Source of the DNA: Lachnospiraceae bacterium UBA3689 | GTDB taxonomy: Bacteria; Bacillota; Clostridia; Lachnospirales; Lachnospiraceae | Length of the DNA: 64,000 bases | Direction of reading: 5' to 3' | NCBI GenBank assembly: GCA_002371465.1 | Contig: DFIU01000010.1 | Coordinates: 62,001-126,000, forward strand | Shown here: positions 1 to 8,034 of the stretch, piece after piece | How the letters are laid out: each line of letters starts with the position of its first letter | Position numbering within the stretch: position 1 is the first letter of the stretch | Translations under genes and position numbers: made by a program | Notes under the pieces: model-generated | Seen by the model: the letters and a program-made list of their open reading frames with translations, nothing else | Database searches by the model: none | What the model was told of the DNA's origin: nothing

Positions 1-530
1 AAGGCCTGCGCGTCATTACGCCCGCCTGCCACGGAGACAAGCGCGGCTATTTTATGGAGACCTATCAGCAGAGAGATTTTAAGGCGGCTGGGATCGACTG
101 CGAGTTTGTTCAGGACAACCAGTCATCCAGCGCAAGGGGAGTTCTGCGTGGTCTGCACTTTCAGCTTCACTATCCCCAGGACAAGCTGGTCCGGGTGGTC
201 AGAGGCAAAGTCTTTGACGTAGCGGTTGACTTAAGAAAGGGGTCCAGGACTTACGGCAAGTGGTACGGGGTTGAATTGTCCGAAGACAACAAGAAGCAGT
301 TCTTTATCCCAAAGGATTTTGCCCACGGCTTTTTGACCCTGTCCGATGTGGCGGAATTCTGCTACAAGGTGGATGATTTCTGGCACCCCAACGATGAGGG
401 CGGTCTGCCCTATAACGATCCGGACATCGGCGTCAAGTGGCCCTTTGAAGAGGGGGTGGAGTTAAACCTCTCGGAAAAGGATCTGAACTGGGACAGCTTT
501 CAGGAATACACCAGGAAAACGGGAAAATAA
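1..530 (+). CDS. rfbC: dTDP-4-dehydrorhamnose 3,5-epimerase, 5' end cut by window
   Basis: This enzyme epimerises dTDP-4-keto-6-deoxyglucose at C3 and C5, the third step of dTDP-L-rhamnose synthesis in the cytoplasm. The reading frame is open from base 3, upstream of the first ATG at 54, and the residues before that ATG (GLRVITPACHGDKRGYF) match the conserved N-terminal stretch of the family, so the true start lies left of the window. The cupin-fold motifs VLRGLHFQ (with the catalytic His), VFDVAVDLRKGS and DFAHGFLTLSD are all present and the C-terminus looks complete. It stops 3 bases before the ABC permease gene and shares the locus with rfbD (12939). The other two rhamnose genes, rfbA and rfbB, are not in the window and may lie just upstream. 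Confidence 0.93.
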   Translation, partial: GLRVITPACHGDKRGYFMETYQQRDFKAAGIDCEFVQDNQSSSARGVLRGLHFQLHYPQDKLVRVVRGKVFDVAVDLRKGSRTYGKWYGVELSEDNKKQFFIPKDFAHGFLTLSDVAEFCYKVDDFWHPNDEGGLPYNDPDIGVKWPFEEGVELNLSEKDLNWDSFQEYTRKTGK

Positions 531-533
531 CTG

Positions 534-1940
534 ATGAAGTCGTTAAAGAAAAAACTTGCCTTAGTCCTTTTTGCCGTCCTTTTGGTTCTGCTCAATGTCG
601 GAATCCTCCTGCACGGCGGAGATCGGACGGACACGGTTGCCCTGAACATGACGATTGAGGGGTCGGTGAAGGGCGACATTCAGACCTTTTACGGAAGTTC
701 GGAGAGCCTTTCCGCCGACCATTCCCAGGTACTTCCGCTTGCCAAAAAGAAACAGACGACGCTGACTTTCTATCAGCCGTCCGACACGACGTTTGCGAGA
801 GTGGATTTCGGAATTGCCAGGGGGACCTATACCATCACGGATCTTTTCTATGAATACCGGGGCAAGACCCAGGCTGTGGATCTTTCCCTTTTCCTAAAGG
901 ACAGGGCGGTTAAGACCCATGACATCGTAAAGACAGAACTTAAGGGCGGGCAGCTGAAGCTTTCGGTAAAGGCGGACGATCCCTATATTGTGGTCCAGGC
1001 GGGACCGACGGACCTGGCGCAGGCGGCAGCCGACCACCAGGCGCTGATCAACCGCATCCGCAATATCATCTACGCGGTTTTGATCGATCTGATTGCCGTC
1101 GCCCTCTTTTTGCTGAGAAAGCGCTTTGCCTCCCTTCCTATCGAGCTCTACCAGAACCGGAAGATGATCTTTCGGATGGCAAAAAATGACTTCAACACCA
1201 AGTACGCGGGTTCGGTTCTGGGTACGGTTTGGGCGTTTGTACAGCCCTGCGTGACCGTGCTGGTCTACTGGTTCGTATTCGGTCACCTGGGCAGCGGCGA
1301 CGTGGTATCCCGACTGGGCATATCCTATCCCTTTGTCCTCTGGCTGATTGCCGGTCTGGTTCCTTGGTTTTTCTTTCAGGATACCATGGTCGGAGGGACC
1401 AATGCGCTCCTGGAATACTCTTACCTGGTCAAGAAGGTGGTCTTTAAGATCAGCGTGCTCCCGATCGTCAAGGAGATTTCCGCCGCATTTGTCCACATCT
1501 TCTTTATTGCCCTCATGTTTGTCCTCTATCTGCTCGCCGGCCACAGACCGGATTCTTACTGGCTGCAGGTATTTTATTATTCGTTTGCCCTCTTTATCTA
1601 TGCGCTGGGCGTCTGCTATGCCTTCTGCTCGATTGTCGTCTTTTTCCGCGACCTGTCGCAGGTGATCAGTATCATTATCCAGGTCCAGGTCTGGATGACG
1701 CCGATTATGTGGAATGTCTCCCAGTTCGGCAGCCGGCTTCCGGGATGGGCGATGACCCTTTTAAAGCTCAATCCCATGTACTATATCGCCATGGGCTATC
1801 GGGACGCCATGATCGAGAAGGTCTGGTTCTGGCAAAGATTTGACCTGACGGTCTATTTCTGGCTGATTACAGCGGTCTTCTTCGGGATCGGTACCTTCAT
1901 CTTCAAGAGACTGAAGCCGCATTTTGCAGACATCTTATAA
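534..1940 (+). CDS. ABC-2 polysaccharide export permease with N-terminal extracytoplasmic domain (Wzm-like)
   Basis: Membrane subunit of an ABC-2 exporter that would move a finished undecaprenyl-linked glycan across the membrane. The C-terminal half (about residues 205-468) is a standard Wzm/TagG permease: an amphipathic start (FRMAKNDFNTKYAGSVLGTVWAF style), about six hydrophobic segments, and the QVQVWMTPIMW and NPMYYIAMGYRDAM regions typical of the family. The first 200 residues are extra: a membrane segment at about 7-27, a beta-rich soluble stretch (about 30-170), then another hydrophobic segment at about 177-195. Usual family members are about 260 residues, so this is a large fusion. 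The soluble part would face outward. The ATPase gene follows 15 bases downstream. Confidence 0.9.
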   Translation: MKSLKKKLALVLFAVLLVLLNVGILLHGGDRTDTVALNMTIEGSVKGDIQTFYGSSESLSADHSQVLPLAKKKQTTLTFYQPSDTTFARVDFGIARGTYTITDLFYEYRGKTQAVDLSLFLKDRAVKTHDIVKTELKGGQLKLSVKADDPYIVVQAGPTDLAQAAADHQALINRIRNIIYAVLIDLIAVALFLLRKRFASLPIELYQNRKMIFRMAKNDFNTKYAGSVLGTVWAFVQPCVTVLVYWFVFGHLGSGDVVSRLGISYPFVLWLIAGLVPWFFFQDTMVGGTNALLEYSYLVKKVVFKISVLPIVKEISAAFVHIFFIALMFVLYLLAGHRPDSYWLQVFYYSFALFIYALGVCYAFCSIVVFFRDLSQVISIIIQVQVWMTPIMWNVSQFGSRLPGWAMTLLKLNPMYYIAMGYRDAMIEKVWFWQRFDLTVYFWLITAVFFGIGTFIFKRLKPHFADIL

Positions 1941-1955
1941 AGGATATTTCCATAC

Positions 1956-3290
1956 ATGAATACGGATACAGCAATCGAAATTTCACATGTTTCCAAGCGG
2001 TACGAATTGTACAAATCTCCCAGGGACCGTTTCGTCCAGTCCATGGGGCTGACCAGAAAGAAGCTGTATAAGGAACTCTATGCCCTAAATGACGTGAGTT
2101 TTCGCGTAAAAAAGGGGGAATGTGTAGGTATTATCGGAACCAACGGTTCCGGGAAGTCTACAATTTTGAAGATTATTACCGGCGTCCTGTCCCCCTCGGA
2201 GGGCAGTGTCGAGATCGACGGCAGGATCTCTGCCCTGCTGGAGCTGGGAGCCGGTTTTAATATGGAGTATACCGGTCTTGAGAATATCCGCATGAACGGG
2301 ACCATGAACGGACTTTCCCAGGAAGAGATTGAGGCAAGGATTCCGACCATCCTGGAATTTGCGGATATCGGGGACTTCATCAATCAGCCCTGTAAAACCT
2401 ATTCTTCGGGTATGTTTGTCCGCCTCGCCTTTGCCGTCGCGATCAACATCGATCCGGAGATCCTGATCGTCGATGAGGCGCTTTCGGTCGGGGATGTCTT
2501 CTTTCAGGCGAAGTGCTACCATAAGATCCAGGAATTTAAAAATGAGGGCAAGACCATCCTCCTGGTCAGCCACGACCTGGGCAGCATCTCCAAGTACTGC
2601 GACCGTGTCGTGCTGCTGAACCGCGGCGTCAAGCGGGCAGAGGGCGGCGCCAAGGAAATGATCGATCTCTATAAGCAGATCCTGGTTCAGGCGGACGGGG
2701 CTTCCGGCGCCCGGACCAAGGAAGAGGGAGATAAGGAAAACGCCGAAGCCGCGGCGGAAGCCGGCAAGACCGGGGTGAAAACCGAGGACCGCGCAGAGAC
2801 TTTGACCGGCAGATTGATGAAAAATCCCAAAACATTGGAGTATGGGGGCAAGGAGGCCGAGATCATCCGGGTTGGGGTCTATGACGAAGACGGGAATGAA
2901 TCGGATAATATCGAATCCAATACGGAATTTACGATTGTGATGGATGTTCACTTCAATCGGACCATCAAGGAGCCGATCTTTGCCTACACCATTAAGGACA
3001 AGCAGGGGACGGAGATTACCGGCACCAATACCTCCTACGAGGATAAAACCTGCCCGGAAGTTAAGGCGGGGGAGACGGTCCGGATCTCCTTTAGGCAGAA
3101 GATGAACCTCCTGGTCAACCACCAGGGCGGAGCCTACCTTCTGTCCTTCGGCTGCACCGGCTTTGAAAACGGGAATTTTGTGGTCTACCACAGGCTGTAC
3201 GACGTCCTCAATATCAATGTGATGTCGCATAAGTACGGCGTCGGTTTTTATGATATGAACAGCGATGTGACGGTAGAAGTTACGGGCTGA
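1956..3290 (+). CDS. ABC transporter ATPase with C-terminal Wzt-type carbohydrate-binding domain
   Basis: ATP-hydrolysing subunit of the polysaccharide exporter, paired with the permease just upstream. The nucleotide-binding domain (about 1-240) shows Walker A GTNGSGKST, the signature YSSGMFVRLAFA, Walker B ILIVDEALSVGD and the switch LLVSHD. A charged, low-complexity linker (about 243-288, rich in Glu, Ala, Lys) leads to a beta-sandwich of about 155 residues that fits the Wzt C-terminal domain. In Gram-negative O9a-type systems that domain recognises the modified non-reducing end of the glycan before export. Its presence predicts that the polymer made here carries a terminal modification. 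The methyltransferase gene follows directly. Confidence 0.92.
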   Translation: MNTDTAIEISHVSKRYELYKSPRDRFVQSMGLTRKKLYKELYALNDVSFRVKKGECVGIIGTNGSGKSTILKIITGVLSPSEGSVEIDGRISALLELGAGFNMEYTGLENIRMNGTMNGLSQEEIEARIPTILEFADIGDFINQPCKTYSSGMFVRLAFAVAINIDPEILIVDEALSVGDVFFQAKCYHKIQEFKNEGKTILLVSHDLGSISKYCDRVVLLNRGVKRAEGGAKEMIDLYKQILVQADGASGARTKEEGDKENAEAAAEAGKTGVKTEDRAETLTGRLMKNPKTLEYGGKEAEIIRVGVYDEDGNESDNIESNTEFTIVMDVHFNRTIKEPIFAYTIKDKQGTEITGTNTSYEDKTCPEVKAGETVRISFRQKMNLLVNHQGGAYLLSFGCTGFENGNFVVYHRLYDVLNINVMSHKYGVGFYDMNSDVTVEVTG

Positions 3291-3306
3291 ATGCTTGGGA
3301 GAAGTT

Positions 3307-4233
3307 ATGGTGGAAAAAATCGGAAATGTCAGACTGCACCTGGACGATTATCCGGGGCAGGATCTCTATTCGGACGGAGAGATTGAGGACCGCATGCTGC
3401 AGATCGCGAAGGAGTACAGACCTGAGGATTTTGATCAGGTGGTGCTGAGGGCGCAGAGCTGGCCCATCATGTACCATTTTTCGTCGATCCGGACCAATAT
3501 CCTCAGCTGGTATCCCTTTAAGAGTACAGACAAGGTTCTGGAAGTCGGTTCGGGCTGCGGAGCCCTGACCGGGGCAGTGGCAAAACGGACCCAGGCTGTG
3601 TCCTGCATTGAATTATCCAAAAAACGGAGCCTCATCAATGCCTATCGGAACCGGGACCGGGACAATATCGACATTTTCCTGGGCAACTTCCAGGATGTGG
3701 AAAAGAAGCTGCCCCGTGATTTTGATGCCATTACTCTGATCGGCGTTTTTGAATATGCAAGCGGCTATATTGATTCAAAGGAACCCTATGTCGATTTTCT
3801 CAAGCAGATCCTAAGCCACTTAAAGCCCGGCGGGCACCTGCTTCTGGCGATTGAAAACCGCCTGGGCATGAAGTATTTTGCGGGAGCTACGGAAGATCAC
3901 GAGGGAACGTTCTTTGAAGGAATTGAGGGCTATCCGGAGACAAGCCGGGTTCATACCTTTTCAAGACCGGAACTGGAGGCGATCCTGGATGTGGCAGGAG
4001 CCCGTAAGCGGACTTTTTACTATCCCTATCCCGACTATAAGTTCCCTATGACCATCTACAGTGACGACCTTCTTCCCAAGAAGGGAGAGCTGTTGATGAA
4101 TCTCAGCAACTTTGACCGCAGACGCTTTGTCTTGTTTGACGAGGCGAAGGCTTATGATTCCATCGTCGGGGAGGGTCTGTTCCCGATCTTTTCCAATTCT
4201 TTCTGCCTTGATATCACCGGAGGAACCCTATGA
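3307..4233 (+). CDS. class I SAM-dependent methyltransferase, candidate glycan-cap enzyme
   Basis: A Rossmann-fold methyltransferase: motif I VLEVGSGCGALTG (about residues 77-88), an acidic loop at the end of strand 2 (CIELSK), motif II FDAITLIGVFEYA and motif III LKPGGHLLLAIENRLGMKYF. I place the start at ATG 3307 because GGGAGAAG lies 2-9 bases upstream; an in-frame TTG at 3295 is less likely. Its stop overlaps the start of the next gene by 4 bases (ATGA), and that product begins with a kinase-like domain. With the Wzt C-terminal domain upstream, the layout resembles a split WbdD (methyltransferase plus kinase) that caps and measures an exported glycan. The acceptor cannot be told from sequence; it could instead methylate an internal sugar. 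Confidence 0.85.
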   Translation: MVEKIGNVRLHLDDYPGQDLYSDGEIEDRMLQIAKEYRPEDFDQVVLRAQSWPIMYHFSSIRTNILSWYPFKSTDKVLEVGSGCGALTGAVAKRTQAVSCIELSKKRSLINAYRNRDRDNIDIFLGNFQDVEKKLPRDFDAITLIGVFEYASGYIDSKEPYVDFLKQILSHLKPGGHLLLAIENRLGMKYFAGATEDHEGTFFEGIEGYPETSRVHTFSRPELEAILDVAGARKRTFYYPYPDYKFPMTIYSDDLLPKKGELLMNLSNFDRRRFVLFDEAKAYDSIVGEGLFPIFSNSFCLDITGGTL

Positions 4234-7200
4234 TTCTCTACTCAAAATTCTCCAATGAACGAAGCCCCCGCTTTTCCATCTGTACCCAGATCGTGGAGGA
4301 AGAGGGACTTAAGAAGGTTCGGAAATTTGCCGTCGCAGATGAGGCGGCCGATCATGTCGGACGCCTCTTTGACAGCTATCAGAAGCTTAAGACCATCTAC
4401 GCGGCATCCCGCTTTGAGCCCAATGTCTGCCGCATGACGGACCGGGGGGCGGAATTTGAGTTTTTGAATGGGTCCAACTTAAATGATGACCTGCTTGCCG
4501 TCAAGGACCGGCCGGAAGAACTGAAGGCAAGGCTGCTGGAGTTCTTTGACCAGCTCGATCGGACTGCGGACACAACCTTTGACATCGGCGAAGACTTTGC
4601 CGGTGTTTTTGGCGTCCAGCCGCTCAAAGAGGGGCTGCCCGCTGCATCTGTCTGCAACATCGATACCCTGCCGGACAATGTCCTGGTCTGCGGGGATGTC
4701 TGGAATGTCATTGACTACGAGTGGACCCTGCCATTTTCAATCCCGATTCAGTATGTCAAGTGGAGAACCCTTCATTATTTTGGCCATCGGAATGTCTGCG
4801 ATGAGCTGCTTCGATCCCTGGACCTCTATGAAAGCGCCGGTATCAGGACTGAGGATGAACGTATTTTTGAATCAATGGAGAAACAGTTTCAAAACTATGT
4901 GGAGGGCGATCGGGTTCCGCTTCGCAATCAGTACAGGCTGGTCTCTCCCGGCTTTGATCTGCTTGACAAGCATACAGGTGACCTGATTCCGGAAGAGCGG
5001 AATTATGTCCTGATTGTCGGAAATAACGAAGATGGACCGGTCACCTATCGCAGAGAATTAACAGATGGGCTTTTGATCTATGAGGCGATTCTGTCCGGAG
5101 CAGACCGGGTGGACATCTATCCCTCTGCCGGCCCCCAGATTATTACGGAGTTCAGCGTCAATATCGATGATCGGCCTCTTTACCTGGACAGTGCCGAATT
5201 TAACGGCAGGGCGGTCGATGAAGGGACTCTGATTTTTCAGACGGACCGGCCCTGTATCTCATACAAGGTCCCCAAAGACGGCTGGAAATTTCACATTCAT
5301 ATGAAGTGCGCGCCGCTGAATTATGAAGGAGCAAGGATCCTTCTTGAGCGGCTTCCCAAAAAATCAGCTGCGGCTGAAGTTTTTTGTGATTCTGGAAGCG
5401 GATTTCAGCCGGATCAGGCAAAAAAAGTGCTTCTTGACGCAAATGGGGATGGAAAGATAGTCCTCCCTCTGGAGGGGATTTGCGGCGTGCGGCTCGATCC
5501 GTCGGATTTTCCCTGCTATGTCAGAATCGATGCCATATCGACGGATCTGGGAAAGGTGGACCTGTCCCTGGCAAGGATCAACGGCTATGTCTATCAGGGG
5601 AATCGGTGCATCTTCACCAGGGAAGACCCCAATATTGTCGTCGACCAATCCATGTGGGAGGCGGGGTCCCGCATCTTCTCGGTCCATTTTCATGTCGAGG
5701 ATCTGAGCGAGGAGACTGCTGAGCTTTTTTGCCGGGAGATCGAACCGCTTGAAAAAATGGCGGCTTTTCAAGAGCGCAAGGACCGCCATCACCTGGCTAT
5801 GCTGGATGAGCGGGACCGGCTTTTGAAGAATCTGAGCGGGCTGAAAGCGATGAAGGCATACCGGCAGTATCTTCGCTTAAGGAGAAGACCGGACCCCTTC
5901 AAGTCTCTGCGAGTTCAGGTGGAGAACCGGACCTCAGACGGCGGAATTGATCAGAGCGGAATCTACGCCAGTGCGGATGACACGATTTACCGTAAAGAAG
6001 TCTGCGTATTCCGGGGCTGGGCCTTTGATCGGGAGGACCCGATCTTCAGAATCCGCCTCATGGGAGAGACCGGCCGGGAAATTCAGGCTGATTTTATGCG
6101 GAAGATCAGGGACGATGTCAATGAAATCTATCAGCTCGATCCCAAGTTTCAGGCAGGCTTTAACCTGACCGTGCGCTATGCTGATATCCGGGAAGAGGAC
6201 CTGCCCCTGCAGCTGGAATTTGAAAGCCGGCGGGGATTTTTACGGCTCCCGGCCGCCTATGAAGCGGATCCGGAAAAACGGGAATCGGAAAAACTCGTTC
6301 GGGAGCACGATTACAATGACTGGTATGAAGCCCATAAGGCGTCGGAAGAGGAGCTAAAGAGGCAAAGGAGAGAAACATTTGATCCTGCCCCCCTCTTTTC
6401 CATCGTCGTTCCCCTCTATCGGACAAGGGAGCACGACTTAAGAGTCCTGGTCGATTCGATCCTTACTCAGACCTATACCAACTGGGAACTGATTTTGTCC
6501 GACGGCAGCGGGGAGGATTCTCCGCTTGACGGGATTTTGACGGAACTGGAAGAAAGGGACAGGCGGATCCATGCCGTCCGGAACGGGAAAAAACTCCGCA
6601 TTTCCGCCAATACCAATGAGGCGATCAAGGCGGCAGGCGGAGATTATATCGTCTTCTGCGATCATGATGACCGCCTGACCCCGGATGCCCTCTATGAAAA
6701 CGCGAAGATGATCCGGGAACATCCGGAAGCGGAACTTATCTATTCCGATGAGGACAAGATGCTGGATGACGGATCGACTTTGACCGATCCGAATTTTAAA
6801 CCGGATTTCAGTTATGATCTTCTGCTGTCCAACAATTACATCTGCCATCTGACGGTCGTAAAGAGGACCCTCCTCGATCGGGCGGGACTTCTTAACGAGC
6901 GCTTTGACGGCTCTCAGGACTATGATCTGGTTCTGCGCTGCTGCGAAGAGGCGGAGGATCTGACCCGGCCGGGCAGCAGGGGGCACATCCGCCACATCCC
7001 CAAGGTCCTTTATCACTGGAGAATATCGGAAACCTCTACGGCCGCCGATGCCGGGGAAAAGGGCTATGCGCCGGTCAGCGGGCGGGAGGCGCTTCAGGCG
7101 CACCTGGATCGGATGGGCATTCCGGGAAGGGTCCGGGACGGACTCATGCCGGGCTTTTTTAAGATTGATTATGAGTGGGAAGAAGAGCCGCTGGTGTCGA

Positions 7201-8024
7201 TCATCATACCCAATAAGGACCATACGGATGACCTCGACAAATGTCTGAATTCCATCATAGGCAGGACCAACTACTCCAACTACGAGATCATCGTTGTGGA
7301 AAACAACTCGGAGGAGGCAGCCGCCTTTGCCTACTATAACCGGCTTAAGATCGAGCATCCGGAGGTCCGGGTCGTCACCTACAAGGGGGCGTTTAATTAC
7401 TCCGCCATCAACAACCTGGGTGTAAAGGAGAGCAAGGGGGACTACCTGCTCTTCCTCAACAACGATACCAGCTTCATTCGTAAGGACGGCATTCGTCAGC
7501 TGCTGGGTATCTGTATGCGGGGCGACGTTGGAGCCGTCGGAGCCAGACTCTACTATGATGACGATACGATTCAGCACGCCGGCGTTGTCATTGGACTGAG
7601 CGGGATCGCCGGTCATGCTTTTTCAAGACTGGAGCGCAGCAACGCCGGTTATATGGGGCGGGTGTTCTCGACCCAGGACTTAAGCGCGGTTACCGCAGCC
7701 TGCATGATGGTCAAGCGGAGTGTGTTTGAAGAGGTGGAAGGCTTTAATACGGAACTTTCCGTTGCCTTTAACGATGTGGACTTCTGCATGAAGATCAGAT
7801 CTCATGGCTATCGGATTGTCTACAATCCGGAAGCGGAACTCTATCACTACGAATCCAAGTCGCGCGGCTACGAGAATACACCGTCAAAAGTGGCTCGCTT
7901 TGAGCGGGAAGTGACCTGTTTTAAGGAAAGCTGGCCGGAAATTCTGAAGGAGGGCGATCCCTGCTATAACCCAAATCTGTCTCTGAAACTGGGCGGATAC
8001 CGCTTAAAAGATGATGATGAATAA
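4230..8024 (+). CDS. giant protein: kinase-like domain, coiled coil, two GT2 glycosyltransferase domains
   Basis: At 1264 residues this is the largest product of the locus. Residues about 1-200 look like a phosphotransferase fold: Lys32 in VRKF, a hinge-like EFLNGSNL (76-84), then NIDTLPDN (Asp145, Asn150) and IDYEW (Asp162), which fit the HxDxxxxN and DFG-equivalent positions of APH/LPS-kinase families, although the usual His is Asn. A beta-rich stretch follows, then a basic coiled-coil-like segment (about 510-555), a domain with the phrase FRGWAFD (about 590-660), and two GT-A domains: the first from about 721 with DHDD near 810, the second from about 987 with NND near 1077. It overlaps the methyltransferase gene. 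Probably adds sugars to the glycan, with the N-terminus possibly phosphorylating or only sensing the chain end. Confidence 0.82.
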   Translation: MILYSKFSNERSPRFSICTQIVEEEGLKKVRKFAVADEAADHVGRLFDSYQKLKTIYAASRFEPNVCRMTDRGAEFEFLNGSNLNDDLLAVKDRPEELKARLLEFFDQLDRTADTTFDIGEDFAGVFGVQPLKEGLPAASVCNIDTLPDNVLVCGDVWNVIDYEWTLPFSIPIQYVKWRTLHYFGHRNVCDELLRSLDLYESAGIRTEDERIFESMEKQFQNYVEGDRVPLRNQYRLVSPGFDLLDKHTGDLIPEERNYVLIVGNNEDGPVTYRRELTDGLLIYEAILSGADRVDIYPSAGPQIITEFSVNIDDRPLYLDSAEFNGRAVDEGTLIFQTDRPCISYKVPKDGWKFHIHMKCAPLNYEGARILLERLPKKSAAAEVFCDSGSGFQPDQAKKVLLDANGDGKIVLPLEGICGVRLDPSDFPCYVRIDAISTDLGKVDLSLARINGYVYQGNRCIFTREDPNIVVDQSMWEAGSRIFSVHFHVEDLSEETAELFCREIEPLEKMAAFQERKDRHHLAMLDERDRLLKNLSGLKAMKAYRQYLRLRRRPDPFKSLRVQVENRTSDGGIDQSGIYASADDTIYRKEVCVFRGWAFDREDPIFRIRLMGETGREIQADFMRKIRDDVNEIYQLDPKFQAGFNLTVRYADIREEDLPLQLEFESRRGFLRLPAAYEADPEKRESEKLVREHDYNDWYEAHKASEEELKRQRRETFDPAPLFSIVVPLYRTREHDLRVLVDSILTQTYTNWELILSDGSGEDSPLDGILTELEERDRRIHAVRNGKKLRISANTNEAIKAAGGDYIVFCDHDDRLTPDALYENAKMIREHPEAELIYSDEDKMLDDGSTLTDPNFKPDFSYDLLLSNNYICHLTVVKRTLLDRAGLLNERFDGSQDYDLVLRCCEEAEDLTRPGSRGHIRHIPKVLYHWRISETSTAADAGEKGYAPVSGREALQAHLDRMGIPGRVRDGLMPGFFKIDYEWEEEPLVSIIIPNKDHTDDLDKCLNSIIGRTNYSNYEIIVVENNSEEAAAFAYYNRLKIEHPEVRVVTYKGAFNYSAINNLGVKESKGDYLLFLNNDTSFIRKDGIRQLLGICMRGDVGAVGARLYYDDDTIQHAGVVIGLSGIAGHAFSRLERSNAGYMGRVFSTQDLSAVTAACMMVKRSVFEEVEGFNTELSVAFNDVDFCMKIRSHGYRIVYNPEAELYHYESKSRGYENTPSKVARFEREVTCFKESWPEILKEGDPCYNPNLSLKLGGYRLKDDDE

Positions 8025-8034
8025 GAGGAATGGT

